49,591 bases of DNA from an uncultured Flavobacteriaceae bacterium. GTDB lineage: Bacteria > Bacteroidota > Bacteroidia > Flavobacteriales > Flavobacteriaceae. Of this stretch, positions 17,901 to 24,684 are shown piece after piece. Each line of letters starts with the position of its first letter. Position 1 is the stretch's first letter. A model generated the notes under the pieces. The model saw only the letters and a list, made by a program, of their open reading frames with translations, was not told the origin of the DNA and did not search any database. The stretch is taken from positions 1 through 49,591 of the forward strand of contig CALKFR010000014.1 of assembly GCA_938084555.1 (NCBI GenBank), written 5' to 3'. Made by a program: the position numbers and the translations under genes.

Positions 17901-18248
17901 GCCTAAACTACCACCAGTATTAAGATGGTTAACCCTAGTTGAAATTGCAGCATTTTGGTTTAATGTTTTATAATAAATTGGTTGATTGTCTTCAGAAACT
18001 TTCATAAGTTCATAAAGATTTCCGTCTTCAACATAAGTTATTGCCCATCCTTTTAGTGAGGCCATTTCTAAAGCTTTCTCTTTTGCTTCTAGATATATTT
18101 GTCTTGAAGAATCTTCAATTTTTTTTAATTCTTGTGTATTGTTAGCTTTCTTAATTTCTCTAATTTGTTCTTCTGTTTGAGAAAAAACAAACATACTTGA
18201 TAAAAAAAAGGAAAAGATTAATAATTTATTGAAGTAATTTTTTTTCAT
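14907..18248 (-). CDS. Secreted subtilisin-like (S8) protease with T9SS sorting tail
   Basis: An 1113-residue multidomain secreted protease. Order: signal peptide (about 1-23, ending VFS-Q), a short prodomain-like region, S8 catalytic domain with Asp130 (AHVWDGG), His162 (DHGTHVTGT), oxyanion Asn254 (SAGNDGN) and Ser348 (SGTSMSGPN), a fibronectin III-like domain (about 670-760), a proprotein-convertase P-domain (about 770-920, ISRLKVGVDISH to LGTWLLIAND), and a type A T9SS C-terminal domain (last 80 residues: SIYPNPSNGVINV...LFDLQGRRVY...GIYILNV...KRIIF). All catalytic residues are intact. It is exported by Sec, then through the outer membrane by T9SS, where the tail is normally removed. It probably digests extracellular protein. 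Monocistronic, with a strong terminator after it. Confidence 0.93.
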   Translation of the reverse strand: MKKNYFNKLLIFSFFLSSMFVFSQTEEQIREIKKANNTQELKKIEDSSRQIYLEAKEKALEMASLKGWAITYVEDGNLYELMKVSEDNQPIYYKTLNQNAAISTRVNHLNTGGSLGLELEGQNMTAHVWDGGWVFTNHQEFDGPGGDDRVTIGDDENQYSDHGTHVTGTILASGVNSEAKGMAPQAKGVSYRWSQDIPEGAAAASEGMLLSNHSYGYPLNNVQNGAGIYGYDAKEFDAIMYNAPYYLQVVSAGNDGNNNSANTDPLEGNSLFDKLTGMTTAKNNLTVANGQDAQIDDDGNLISMIRNSGSSEGPTDDLRVKPDITGNGSGLISPVGDSNGYGNYSGTSMSGPNVMGSLLLVQQHYNNVNGSFMLGATLKGLALHTADDITPDNSSTNSQTLIGPDATTGWGLLNAKFAVETINNVDFMSVVKEKTLNNGDIFTMSIKSDGVNPLAASISWTDVAGEQNTNGVNDPTPALVNDLDIRISQVVDGETTEYLPWRLTSVNTNEQGDNLVDPFEKIEITDASGEYIITVSHKGTLVNDSQNYSLIVTGSLSDINLSSINPEIIQCSTTDAEFKFDYVQQIQTTTTITAENLPTGATASFSPSSISANGEVIMTVGNLESVAAGTYNINVTASNGDETQTKKVELRVVHPDFVDNPMSLLSPLNEEAGVLYPEIELTWNENINAESYTFELSDNPSFTNILETSTQTELKYTTTGLIDNTVYYWRVNPINQCGLSVSPVIYSFQTAGSEDCTNTYTATDFDNDRLGSGSSVTAFLPIEITDDLTISRLKVGVDISHVAIGELEVLIQEPDALGANTTTLLENVCDQVANVTGAIFDDNGVELSCGTSDPAISGTIIPTQSLASSAGKSSLGTWLLIANDETFQNGGTFTTGSLDGATITVCTAEANSSLPEFSSNPVSVTANQSTVFTSSDMLASSDSETASQQLYTIVVAPTKGVITKSGSDLAIGGTFTQADVDSGIIAYSNTQTTLFSDSFKVDITNSLNGWLPNQEVSIEATTLSTNSYGLSNLSIYPNPSNGVINVRFETSSNDIVKIELFDLQGRRVYRSNHTSNQSLFDEPIATGKLANGIYILNVSQGNKSTTKRIIFSK

Positions 18249-18322
18249 GTGATTATTTTTTATTTACCAGAGAACGAAGATAATACTTTGATTTATATTA
18301 TTTTATTTTTTAACATTATGTA

Positions 18323-18979
18323 TTATTTCTTCATGTCCATTAATATAGCAAATGTTTGATTAATGTCTTTCTCTTTTACAACAATTGTCATTTCGTTTGT
18401 TGTTGATATTATCTCCTGAAGAGAAATATCTGCCCACGCTAATTGTTTTAAAATAAAATAATAAAAACCGGATTGTTCCAGGTTGCCTTCTGGTAATTTT
18501 ATGGTTATAGAGGCTAAATTTTCTACACTGTGTATTAATTGTTGATATGTAAAAAATTCTTTAATATAGGGTTTTAATGGTTGGCTAATAACAATGTTTG
18601 TCTCAAAAATACCTGTAGAAACAGTGATAAAAGAATCGTCGTTATTTGCGGCAACTTCTAAAATTTTAGCAATTTCTTTTAAAAGAGATTTTGTGTTTTT
18701 ATAGGTATAATCACTAAGGTCTGAGCGAACAATAAAATCACCTAAGGAAAGTGTAAATTTTCTAATATTTTTTCTTATTCTTAATTCACTTGCTGGAGAA
18801 AGCCTGTTAATTGCCATCATTACAGCCCCTACCTTTACTTGTTTTTTTAACAATTTGTCTACTTCGGGAAGTATAATTCTAGCCAAAGAAGAAACATTTA
18901 TTAATTTTTCATGAAGTGCCTCTTCAATAAATGGTGTTTTTCGAACCGTGCTTTCCACAGCCTCTTGTATTGTTTTCAA
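18323..18979 (-). CDS. ACT-like domain protein of unknown function
   Basis: A 218-residue soluble protein. The C-terminal 60 residues (SGFYYFILKQLAWADISLQEIIS...EMTIVVKEKDINQTFAIL) have the beta-alpha-beta layout of aspartokinase-type ACT domains, and the preceding segment (ISQPLKPYIKEFFTY to NLASITIKLPE) may be a second half-ACT. The N-terminal 60 residues are helical (LINVSSLARIILPEVDKLLKKQVKVGAVMMAINRL), resembling a small DNA-binding or dimerisation unit. No catalytic kinase residues are present, so it is not an aspartokinase. The start is TTG at 18979, with no nearby ATG. It lies 38 nt after gpsA and is likely co-transcribed with it. An amino-acid sensor role is possible but unproven. 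Confidence 0.6.
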   Translation of the reverse strand: MKTIQEAVESTVRKTPFIEEALHEKLINVSSLARIILPEVDKLLKKQVKVGAVMMAINRLSPASELRIRKNIRKFTLSLGDFIVRSDLSDYTYKNTKSLLKEIAKILEVAANNDDSFITVSTGIFETNIVISQPLKPYIKEFFTYQQLIHSVENLASITIKLPEGNLEQSGFYYFILKQLAWADISLQEIISTTNEMTIVVKEKDINQTFAILMDMKK

Positions 18980-19017
18980 AGCTTATATTATTTAACTCTT
19001 AAAAATATTTAAATCAT

Positions 19018-20013
19018 TTAATTAATTAATCTAGTTAATTCTTTAAAGGTTTGTTTCGCGTCTTTTCCTTGATAAAGAACAGCAAAAACAGCATTAATAA
19101 TAGGAGTTCTTGCTCCATTCTGTTCTTTAATTTTGTAAGCACTTTCTGTAGCATAATACCCTTCTGCAACCATACTCATTTCCAACATTGCAGATTTAAC
19201 TGTATAGCCCTTACCAATCATATTTCCAAACATTCTGTTTCTACTAAAAGTGGAATATCCTGTAACTAGTAAGTCTCCTAAATATGCCGAATTATTAATA
19301 TTCCTTTTCATTTTATGAACTTTTCGAATAAACCGCTTCATTTCTCTAATAGCATTACTCATAAGAACAGATTGAAAATTATCTCCATACCCTAGCCCGT
19401 GTGCTATTCCTGCAGCAATAGCAAAAATATTTTTTAGCATTGCGGCATATTCTGTGCCTATAATGTCATCTGAAACTTTTGTTCTGATGTATCGGCTCTT
19501 TAAAAGTCCTCCTATTTGAACTGCTTTTTCTTCATCCTGGCAAGCTATTGTTAGATAAGATAGGCGTTCCATAGCCACCTCTTCCGCATGACAAGGGCCT
19601 GTAATTACACCAATATTTTTATAAGGGATGTTGTGTTTTTCATAAAAATATTCCCCGACAATTAGTCCATATTCAGGAACAATTCCTTTAATTGCAGAAA
19701 AAATTATTTTATTCTCTAAACTTTCTGTTAACTTATCAAGCTCTAAGGTTAAAAAAGCAGAAGGAATTGCAAAAATTAATACGTCATAATTAAAAACAAT
19801 TTCATTAATATCGTTTGAAAGATCTAATTGAGCAGGATGAAGCTCAGCAGAGCTTAAATAATTGGGATTATGTTTATTTATTTTAATATGTTCTGAAACA
19901 TAAACACTTCGCATATACCAACCTATGTTCTCTAGGTTTTCAGAAAGCATTTTTACAATAGCTGTTGCCCAACTACCCCCACCAAGAACGGCAACTTTTG
20001 GTTGATTTTTCAT
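19018..20013 (-). CDS. gpsA: NAD(P)-dependent glycerol-3-phosphate dehydrogenase
   Basis: A 331-residue enzyme reducing dihydroxyacetone phosphate to sn-glycerol 3-phosphate for phospholipid synthesis. The Rossmann motif VLGGGSWATAIVKML starts 6 residues in; ITGPCHAEEVAMERLSY, the catalytic-lysine region AAMLKNIFAIAAGIAHGLGYGDN and the tail domain ARTPIINAVFAVLY are all present. I use the ATG at 20013 (MKNQPKVAV), which puts the dinucleotide motif at the normal distance. An ATG at 20037 would add eight residues (MSLIKQLI). The gene heads a probable two-gene unit with the ACT-like protein. Divergent from dut, sharing an upstream gap of about 95 bp. Confidence 0.94.
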   Translation of the reverse strand: MKNQPKVAVLGGGSWATAIVKMLSENLENIGWYMRSVYVSEHIKINKHNPNYLSSAELHPAQLDLSNDINEIVFNYDVLIFAIPSAFLTLELDKLTESLENKIIFSAIKGIVPEYGLIVGEYFYEKHNIPYKNIGVITGPCHAEEVAMERLSYLTIACQDEEKAVQIGGLLKSRYIRTKVSDDIIGTEYAAMLKNIFAIAAGIAHGLGYGDNFQSVLMSNAIREMKRFIRKVHKMKRNINNSAYLGDLLVTGYSTFSRNRMFGNMIGKGYTVKSAMLEMSMVAEGYYATESAYKIKEQNGARTPIINAVFAVLYQGKDAKQTFKELTRLIN

Positions 20014-20081
20014 GATTAATTGCTTTATAAGGCTCAAAAGTAATAATTCTAATATGTAATTTATAAACTAGAGTGATTTAT

Positions 20082-20089
20082 TATATTTG
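20082..20089 (+). promoter_or_regulatory. Putative -7 promoter element of dut
   Basis: TATATTTG, a match to the Bacteroidota -7 consensus TAnnTTTG, 19 nt upstream of the dut ATG. No convincing -33 TTTG was found. Confidence 0.45.
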
Positions 20090-20108
20090 TTTCTCTTAAT
20101 ATAAAATA

Positions 20109-20540
20109 ATGGAAGTTCAAGTAATTAATAAGTCTAAACACGAATTACCTTCTTATGAGACTGTTTTCTCTGCGGGTATGGATATTAAAGCAAACATATA
20201 TGAGTCTGTAACTCTTAGGCCTTTAGAAAGAATTGTTATAAAAACTGGTTTATTTATATCATTATCTAAAGGTTTGGAGGCTCAGGTTAGGCCCCGAAGT
20301 GGTCTTGCCGCTAAAAAAGGGATAACTGTTTTAAATAGCCCCGGAACTATAGATGCCGATTATAGGGGTGAAATAGGGGTTATACTTATTAACTTATCTG
20401 CTGATAATTTTACAATAAATGATGGTGATAGAATCGCTCAATTGGTTATTGCAAAGCACGAACAAATTAAGTGGAAAAATGTTACAATACTAGATGAAAC
20501 TGTAAGAGGGGTGGGAGGATTTGGAAGTACTGGGGTTTAA
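20109..20540 (+). CDS. dut: Deoxyuridine 5'-triphosphate nucleotidohydrolase (dUTPase)
   Basis: A 143-residue trimeric dUTPase. Conserved motifs: 1 AGMDIKANI (about residue 23), 2 [11 protein letters not shown] (about residue 62), 3 [17 protein letters not shown] (about residue 78), 4 DRIAQLVI (about residue 109) and the C-terminal motif 5 [10 protein letters not shown], which closes over the active site. Hydrolyses dUTP to dUMP and PPi, keeping uracil out of DNA and feeding thymidylate synthesis. A hairpin terminator shared with the convergent recA follows directly. Complete and normal in length. Confidence 0.96.
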   Translation: MEVQVINKSKHELPSYETVFSAGMDIKANIYESVTLRPLERIVIKTGLFISLSKGLEAQVRPRSGLAAKKGITVLNSPGTIDADYRGEIGVILINLSADNFTINDGDRIAQLVIAKHEQIKWKNVTILDETVRGVGGFGSTGV

Positions 20541-20547
20541 ACTACAA

Positions 20548-20572
20548 AAACCCACAATTAATTAGTGGGTTT
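20548..20572. terminator. Bidirectional terminator between dut and recA
   Basis: Inverted repeat AAACCCAC / GTGGGTTT with a 9-nt AT loop in the 57-bp gap between convergent dut and recA. A and T runs on either side let it serve both genes. Confidence 0.75.
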
Positions 20573-20597
20573 CTATAATATAAACTTCTTTTTACAT

Positions 20598-21602
20598 TTA
20601 TTGGTTATCGATAGCTTCTTTAATTTTAACTTCTAATTCTTCTGCTAAATCAGGGTTATCTTTTATTAAAGACTTAACCGCGTCTCTTCCTTGACCTAAT
20701 TTAGTTTCTCCATAACTAAACCAGGAACCGCTTTTTTTAACAATTCCTAACTCTACACCAATGTCTAAAACCTCTCCAACTTTAGAGATTCCTTCCCCGT
20801 ACATAATATCAAATTCTGCAATTTGAAAAGGTGGTGCGACTTTATTTTTTACAACTTTTACTTTTGTTTGATTTCCTATTACCCTATCGCCATCTTTTAT
20901 TTGCGTTCTTCTTCTAATATCTAATCGAACTGATGCATAGAACTTTAGAGCATTTCCTCCAGTGGTTGTTTCGGGATTCCCAAACATAACCCCTATTTTT
21001 TCTCTTAATTGATTAATAAAAATAACTGTACACTTCGTTTTACTGATTGTTCCTGTTAGTTTACGAAGTGCTTGAGACATTAAACGAGCATGCAATCCCA
21101 TTTTTGAATCTCCCATCTCTCCTTCAATTTCAGATTTTGGTGTTAATGCAGCAACAGAATCTATAACAACAATATCTATTGCGCCTGATCGAATTAGATT
21201 ATCAGCAATTTCTAACGCTTGCTCTCCATGATCTGGTTGAGAAATGATTAAATTGTCAATATCTACACCTAGGTTTGAAGCATAAAAACGATCAAATGCA
21301 TGCTCTGCATCAATAAAAGCGGCAATGCCCCCTGCTTTTTGAGCCTCAGCAATTGCATGTAAAGTAAGTGTGGTTTTCCCTGAAGATTCTGGGCCGTATA
21401 TTTCTATAACTCTACCTCTTGGATATCCTCCAACTCCAAGGGCTAAGTCTAAACCTAAAGAACCAGATGAAATTGCTTCTACCTCTTCTACAACACTATC
21501 TCCCATTTTCATAACAGACCCTTTTCCGTATGTTTTATCTAACTTATCTAAAGTTAACTGAAGGGCTTTAAGCTTTGCTTGTTTCTCTTTATCTGCTGCC
21601 AT
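20598..21602 (-). CDS. recA: Recombinase RecA
   Basis: A 334-residue RecA. Walker [14 protein letters not shown] (about residues 69-81), Walker [10 protein letters not shown] (about 143-151), [20 protein letters not shown] (loop L1 side) and the loop L2 region [20 protein letters not shown] are all intact. It forms filaments on single-stranded DNA for strand exchange and stimulates LexA-type self-cleavage. The start [10 protein letters not shown] at 21602 is typical. Upstream, at 21630-21645, there is a 6-bp direct repeat one helical turn apart that could be an operator. Convergent with dut. Confidence 0.98.
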   Translation of the reverse strand: MAADKEKQAKLKALQLTLDKLDKTYGKGSVMKMGDSVVEEVEAISSGSLGLDLALGVGGYPRGRVIEIYGPESSGKTTLTLHAIAEAQKAGGIAAFIDAEHAFDRFYASNLGVDIDNLIISQPDHGEQALEIADNLIRSGAIDIVVIDSVAALTPKSEIEGEMGDSKMGLHARLMSQALRKLTGTISKTKCTVIFINQLREKIGVMFGNPETTTGGNALKFYASVRLDIRRRTQIKDGDRVIGNQTKVKVVKNKVAPPFQIAEFDIMYGEGISKVGEVLDIGVELGIVKKSGSWFSYGETKLGQGRDAVKSLIKDNPDLAEELEVKIKEAIDNQ

Positions 21603-21629
21603 AAATACTACTTATTTAATTTTTAAAAA

Positions 21630-21645
21630 GTACGACAAGGTACGA
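21630..21645 (-). promoter_or_regulatory. Direct repeat in the recA leader, possible operator
   Basis: GTACGA-CAAG-GTACGA on the plus strand: two identical hexamers with starts 10 bp apart, 28-43 nt upstream of the recA start codon. A ten-base period places both copies on the same DNA face, as for a dimeric repressor or a direct-repeat binder. Binding protein unknown. Confidence 0.35.
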
Positions 21646-21714
21646 AATTTGGTTAGTAATTATAAATGAAAAAAGATTATTTTTGAATCTATTTACAGCC
21701 CCTTCTTTGTTTAT

Positions 21715-22281
21715 ATGAATAACCACCGTCACTTTATTTTTCATAAGCCTTACGGCACAATTTCACAATTTATAAATCCACATAAAAGGAAAAAAAAATT
21801 ATTAGGTGATTTTTTTAATTATCCTAAAAAAACTATGGCAATAGGAAGGTTAGATGTAAATTCAGAAGGTCTTCTTTTGTTAACAACTAATGGGAAGGTA
21901 AGTGAAAAAATTAGAAGTAGTACTATTGAAAAAGAATATTATGTTCAAGTAGATGGATCTATTAAACAAGAAGATATTAATATTTTAAAAAGTGGTGTAA
22001 TTATTGGTTTTGAAGGAAAAAAATATACTACAAAATCTTGTAAATCTTCTTTAATACCTGTACCTAATTTTAAAGAAAGAACACAAAAAATTAGAGATGA
22101 AAGACATGGGCCAACTAGTTGGATTTCTATAACTTTAAAAGAAGGAAAATTTAAACAAGTAAGAAAAATGACAGCGGCTGTTGGTTATCCTACATTACGT
22201 TTAGTTAGAATTAGAATAGGATCTATTATTTTAGGTAATATGAAACTTGGTGAAGTAAAAGAAATAAAAAGTTTTTTTTAA
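21715..22281 (+). CDS. Pseudouridine synthase, RluE/RsuA-like
   Basis: A 188-residue RNA pseudouridine synthase of the RsuA/RluB/E/F family, lacking the N-terminal S4 domain, as in RluE. It starts with HFIFHKPYGTISQF (family motif NKPxGxxS), followed by the catalytic motif AIGRLDVNSEGLLLLTTNG, where Asp of GRLD is the catalytic residue. KEYYVQVDG and GKFKQVRKMTAAVGYPTLRLVRIRIG complete the fold. It probably modifies one uridine in 23S rRNA. Codon use is more AT-rich than in recA next door. Its stop overlaps the convergent elaA-like gene by 4 nt. Whether it is a strict RluE orthologue cannot be settled by eye. Confidence 0.85.
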   Translation: MNNHRHFIFHKPYGTISQFINPHKRKKKLLGDFFNYPKKTMAIGRLDVNSEGLLLLTTNGKVSEKIRSSTIEKEYYVQVDGSIKQEDINILKSGVIIGFEGKKYTTKSCKSSLIPVPNFKERTQKIRDERHGPTSWISITLKEGKFKQVRKMTAAVGYPTLRLVRIRIGSIILGNMKLGEVKEIKSFF

Positions 22282-22718
22282 TTTCTAAGCATTTTGATAT
22301 GTGGAATACCATCTTCTAAATATTCTTCTCCTATTTTAATAAAACCTAATGAATTATAAAATCTAGTTAGATAAGATTGTGCTGATATAAGAATTTTACT
22401 TTCTTGTAAATTATTTTCTATAAAATTGATAGCTTTTGAAACTAATTGATAGCCATGATTAAATTTTCTAAACTCTTCTTTAACAACAATTCTACCGATA
22501 CTTGGTTTTAAAAAATAATCACCAGATTTAAAGATTCTTGCATAGGCTACTATTTGATTACCTAAAACACCTAAAATATGAAATGCTAATTGATCTTTAT
22601 AATCAAGATCTTGATATACACAATCTTGTTCTACAACAAATACTTCAGATCTAAGTTGTAAAATATCATACAATTCTTGTGTAGTTAATTCATTAAATTT
22701 TTTAATAGTAAAAATCAT
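22278..22718 (-). CDS. GNAT N-acetyltransferase, ElaA family
   Basis: A 146-residue GNAT protein. The ELYDILQLRSEVFVVEQDCVYQD segment near the N-terminus is the ElaA signature, followed by the acetyl-CoA binding stretch SIGRIVVKEEFRKFNHGYQLV (about residues 75-95; consensus RVVVxxxxRGxGxG, here NHGYQ) and the C-terminal SAQSYLTRFYNSLGFIKIGEEYLEDGIPHIKM. The substrate is unknown for the family. Its ATG directly abuts the rpiB stop codon, so the two form an operon. It overlaps the convergent pseudouridine synthase by 4 nt. Confidence 0.85.
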   Translation of the reverse strand: MIFTIKKFNELTTQELYDILQLRSEVFVVEQDCVYQDLDYKDQLAFHILGVLGNQIVAYARIFKSGDYFLKPSIGRIVVKEEFRKFNHGYQLVSKAINFIENNLQESKILISAQSYLTRFYNSLGFIKIGEEYLEDGIPHIKMLRN

Positions 22719-23150
22719 TTAACAAGCAGGTATTTTGTTTACCCTATTTTGATGTCTTCCTCCTTCAAAATCAGTTTCTATGAAAGTTTCAACCATTTTT
22801 AATGCTTGAGGAATAGAAGTAAATCTAGCTGGAATACATAATATATTAGCATTATTATGCTGTCTAATTAACTCTACAATTTCCTTAGACCAACATAATC
22901 CCGCTCTTACTTCTTTATATTTATTTGCTGTCATAGCAACACCATTAGCACTTCCACATAATAAAATACCATAATGTGCTTTTTTTGAAACAATATCTTT
23001 CGCAACAGGATGAACAAAATCTGGATAATCAACACTTTCATTAAAATCAGTACCATAATTTTTAACTACAACACCTTTTTTTTCTAATAATTTAATAATC
23101 TCAAATTTATATGCTGTTGCAGCATGATCATTTCCTATAGAAATATTCAT
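22719..23150 (-). CDS. rpiB: Ribose-5-phosphate isomerase B
   Basis: A 143-residue RpiB/LacAB-family isomerase. The N-terminal ISIGNDHAATAYK contains the phosphate/substrate loop (family GxDHAG), and the catalytic cysteine is in ILLCGSANGVAMTANK (consensus CGTGxG). RHNNANILCIPAR and the C-terminal GGRHQNRVNKI follow. It interconverts ribose 5-phosphate and ribulose 5-phosphate in the pentose phosphate pathway. Very AT-rich codons. It is first in a two-gene unit with the ElaA-like gene. Immediately upstream is the 522-bp non-coding gap proposed as an origin. Confidence 0.93.
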   Translation of the reverse strand: MNISIGNDHAATAYKFEIIKLLEKKGVVVKNYGTDFNESVDYPDFVHPVAKDIVSKKAHYGILLCGSANGVAMTANKYKEVRAGLCWSKEIVELIRQHNNANILCIPARFTSIPQALKMVETFIETDFEGGRHQNRVNKIPAC

Positions 23151-23672
23151 AATAAGTTGGTTTTTATACTTTTAATTTAAACAAAAATACAAATAGATAT
23201 GGTTATCAACAGTTTTAAAAAGTAAATTTATGTTTTAATTAATAACTATTTATTTATTAGTTAGTTAACTAAATTTTTATAAATGTTAAGAAGTATAAGT
23301 AAGTTTTGAAAAGTAGATTTGATTTATTCAAATATTATTACAATGCTTTTATTATTATCACATACGCAATAAAAACTATTAATTTTTAATTACTTCTTAT
23401 TAACATTTTTTAAATGGTATTCTTATACTTATTAACTTATTTTTAATTAATAAAGTTAGTTTATAAGTTTTTACAGGTACTGTTAATAAATACAACTTAC
23501 TTCTATTTTAAAGGATAAATTTTATAATAACCTGTGAATTTTTTTTAATAAATAACATATCAAAATAAAAACATGTTTTTATGTATTAACTATTCACAAA
23601 CTATTATAATTAACTATTAAAAATAGTTTTTAAAATTTAAATAATAATAATAATATAGATTGTTAATAAAAT
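23151..23672. other. Candidate replication origin: AT-rich gap with DnaA-box-like 9-mers
   Basis: The longest non-coding stretch in the window (522 bp) and extremely AT-rich. It carries four close DnaA-box-like 9-mers: TTATCAACA at 23203-23211 (plus) and TTATTAACA at 23397-23405 (plus), 23481-23489 (minus) and 23661-23669 (minus). Near-matches are at 23429-23437 (TTATTAACT) and 23590-23598 (CTATTCACA). The perfect consensus TTATCCACA is absent. There is no protein-coding open frame, tRNA or terminator-like GC hairpin. parS-like sites lie 11-14 kb away at mnmG. It could be oriC; alternatively it is only a divergent-promoter desert that has drifted to high AT. dnaA is not in the window, so this rests on motif clustering and context. 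Confidence 0.4.
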
Positions 23673-24602
23673 TCAATTAATTAAAAATTGAATCGCATTA
23701 TGATGAATAGTTACATCTAAAGATCCAGTTCCTACTATTTCTCCATCAGCTTCTATAATTGAATTATAATTATCTATAATTTTAATATCTTTTACTTTAT
23801 AATTATCTATCTTTTTATGATGAACTATAGTTCCATTATATAATTTTGGAAGATTAATAATTAAATCCAAAAATGATATATTTTTAACAACAGTTATATC
23901 TAACAAGCCATCTTTTGGATTTGGATTTTTTGTTACTCTTAACCCTCCCCCTGAATATGTACAAATACCAAATAATATCATTAAACATTCTTTATGAAGT
24001 GTCTTATTTTTAATTCTAATGGTATATTTAGATTTCTTATAGGTAAATAAACTATATAAACCACTTAATAAAAACGCTACTGCACCTATTTTTTTTAAAT
24101 AATTTAAATTTTTAACAACATAACCATCATATCCTATTCCAGCGAGATTATTAAAGTATTCTTTCTTTCCATTAAATAAAGTAATACACCCTATATCTTG
24201 AAGAGTTGTCGTATTTTTTAATATAACATCTATTGATTTTTCAATTGAATTAGGAATATTATATGTTCTTATCCAATCGTTTCCTGTTCCTAATGGAATT
24301 ACACCAAGTTTTATTTTTGAAGTCTTAATGTATGGTTGTGACATTATACCATTAATAATATGATGTAAAGTACCATCACCACCAACAGAAATTATATTTT
24401 TATATCCTCTTTTTATAGCATTTTTAATTAGTATAATCTCATGTTTTGTATATTGAGTAAAAGCAAAAGAATATTTAATATTATTTAACTTTAATAAATA
24501 TTTAATTTTATCCCATGATTTTTTAAAATTTTTATTTCCTGAAGAAGGGTTAACAATTAAAAACCATGTATTTACATTTTTAGGTTGATGCAAATCACAC
24601 AT
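23673..24602 (-). CDS. Diacylglycerol kinase-family lipid kinase (DagK/YegS-like)
   Basis: A 309-residue lipid kinase. N-terminal LIVNPSSGNKNFKKSW, the nucleotide motif SVGGDGTLHHIINGI (about residues 75-89; family GGDGTLxEVxNG) and PLGTGNDWIRTYNIPNS are diagnostic. The C-terminal beta-sandwich ends in IIEADGEIVGTGSLDVTIH. It phosphorylates diacylglycerol or a similar lipid for recycling into phospholipid. Length is normal. Very AT-rich. It is divergent from rnr and reads toward the candidate origin; it is probably monocistronic. Confidence 0.9.
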   Translation of the reverse strand: MCDLHQPKNVNTWFLIVNPSSGNKNFKKSWDKIKYLLKLNNIKYSFAFTQYTKHEIILIKNAIKRGYKNIISVGGDGTLHHIINGIMSQPYIKTSKIKLGVIPLGTGNDWIRTYNIPNSIEKSIDVILKNTTTLQDIGCITLFNGKKEYFNNLAGIGYDGYVVKNLNYLKKIGAVAFLLSGLYSLFTYKKSKYTIRIKNKTLHKECLMILFGICTYSGGGLRVTKNPNPKDGLLDITVVKNISFLDLIINLPKLYNGTIVHHKKIDNYKVKDIKIIDNYNSIIEADGEIVGTGSLDVTIHHNAIQFLIN

Positions 24603-24684
24603 AAAAAATTAAATTAAAATAGTTAGCTGTTTAATGAATATAAAATACGTATTTTTCTAAATATAATAAATTAAAGAAAGTAGT

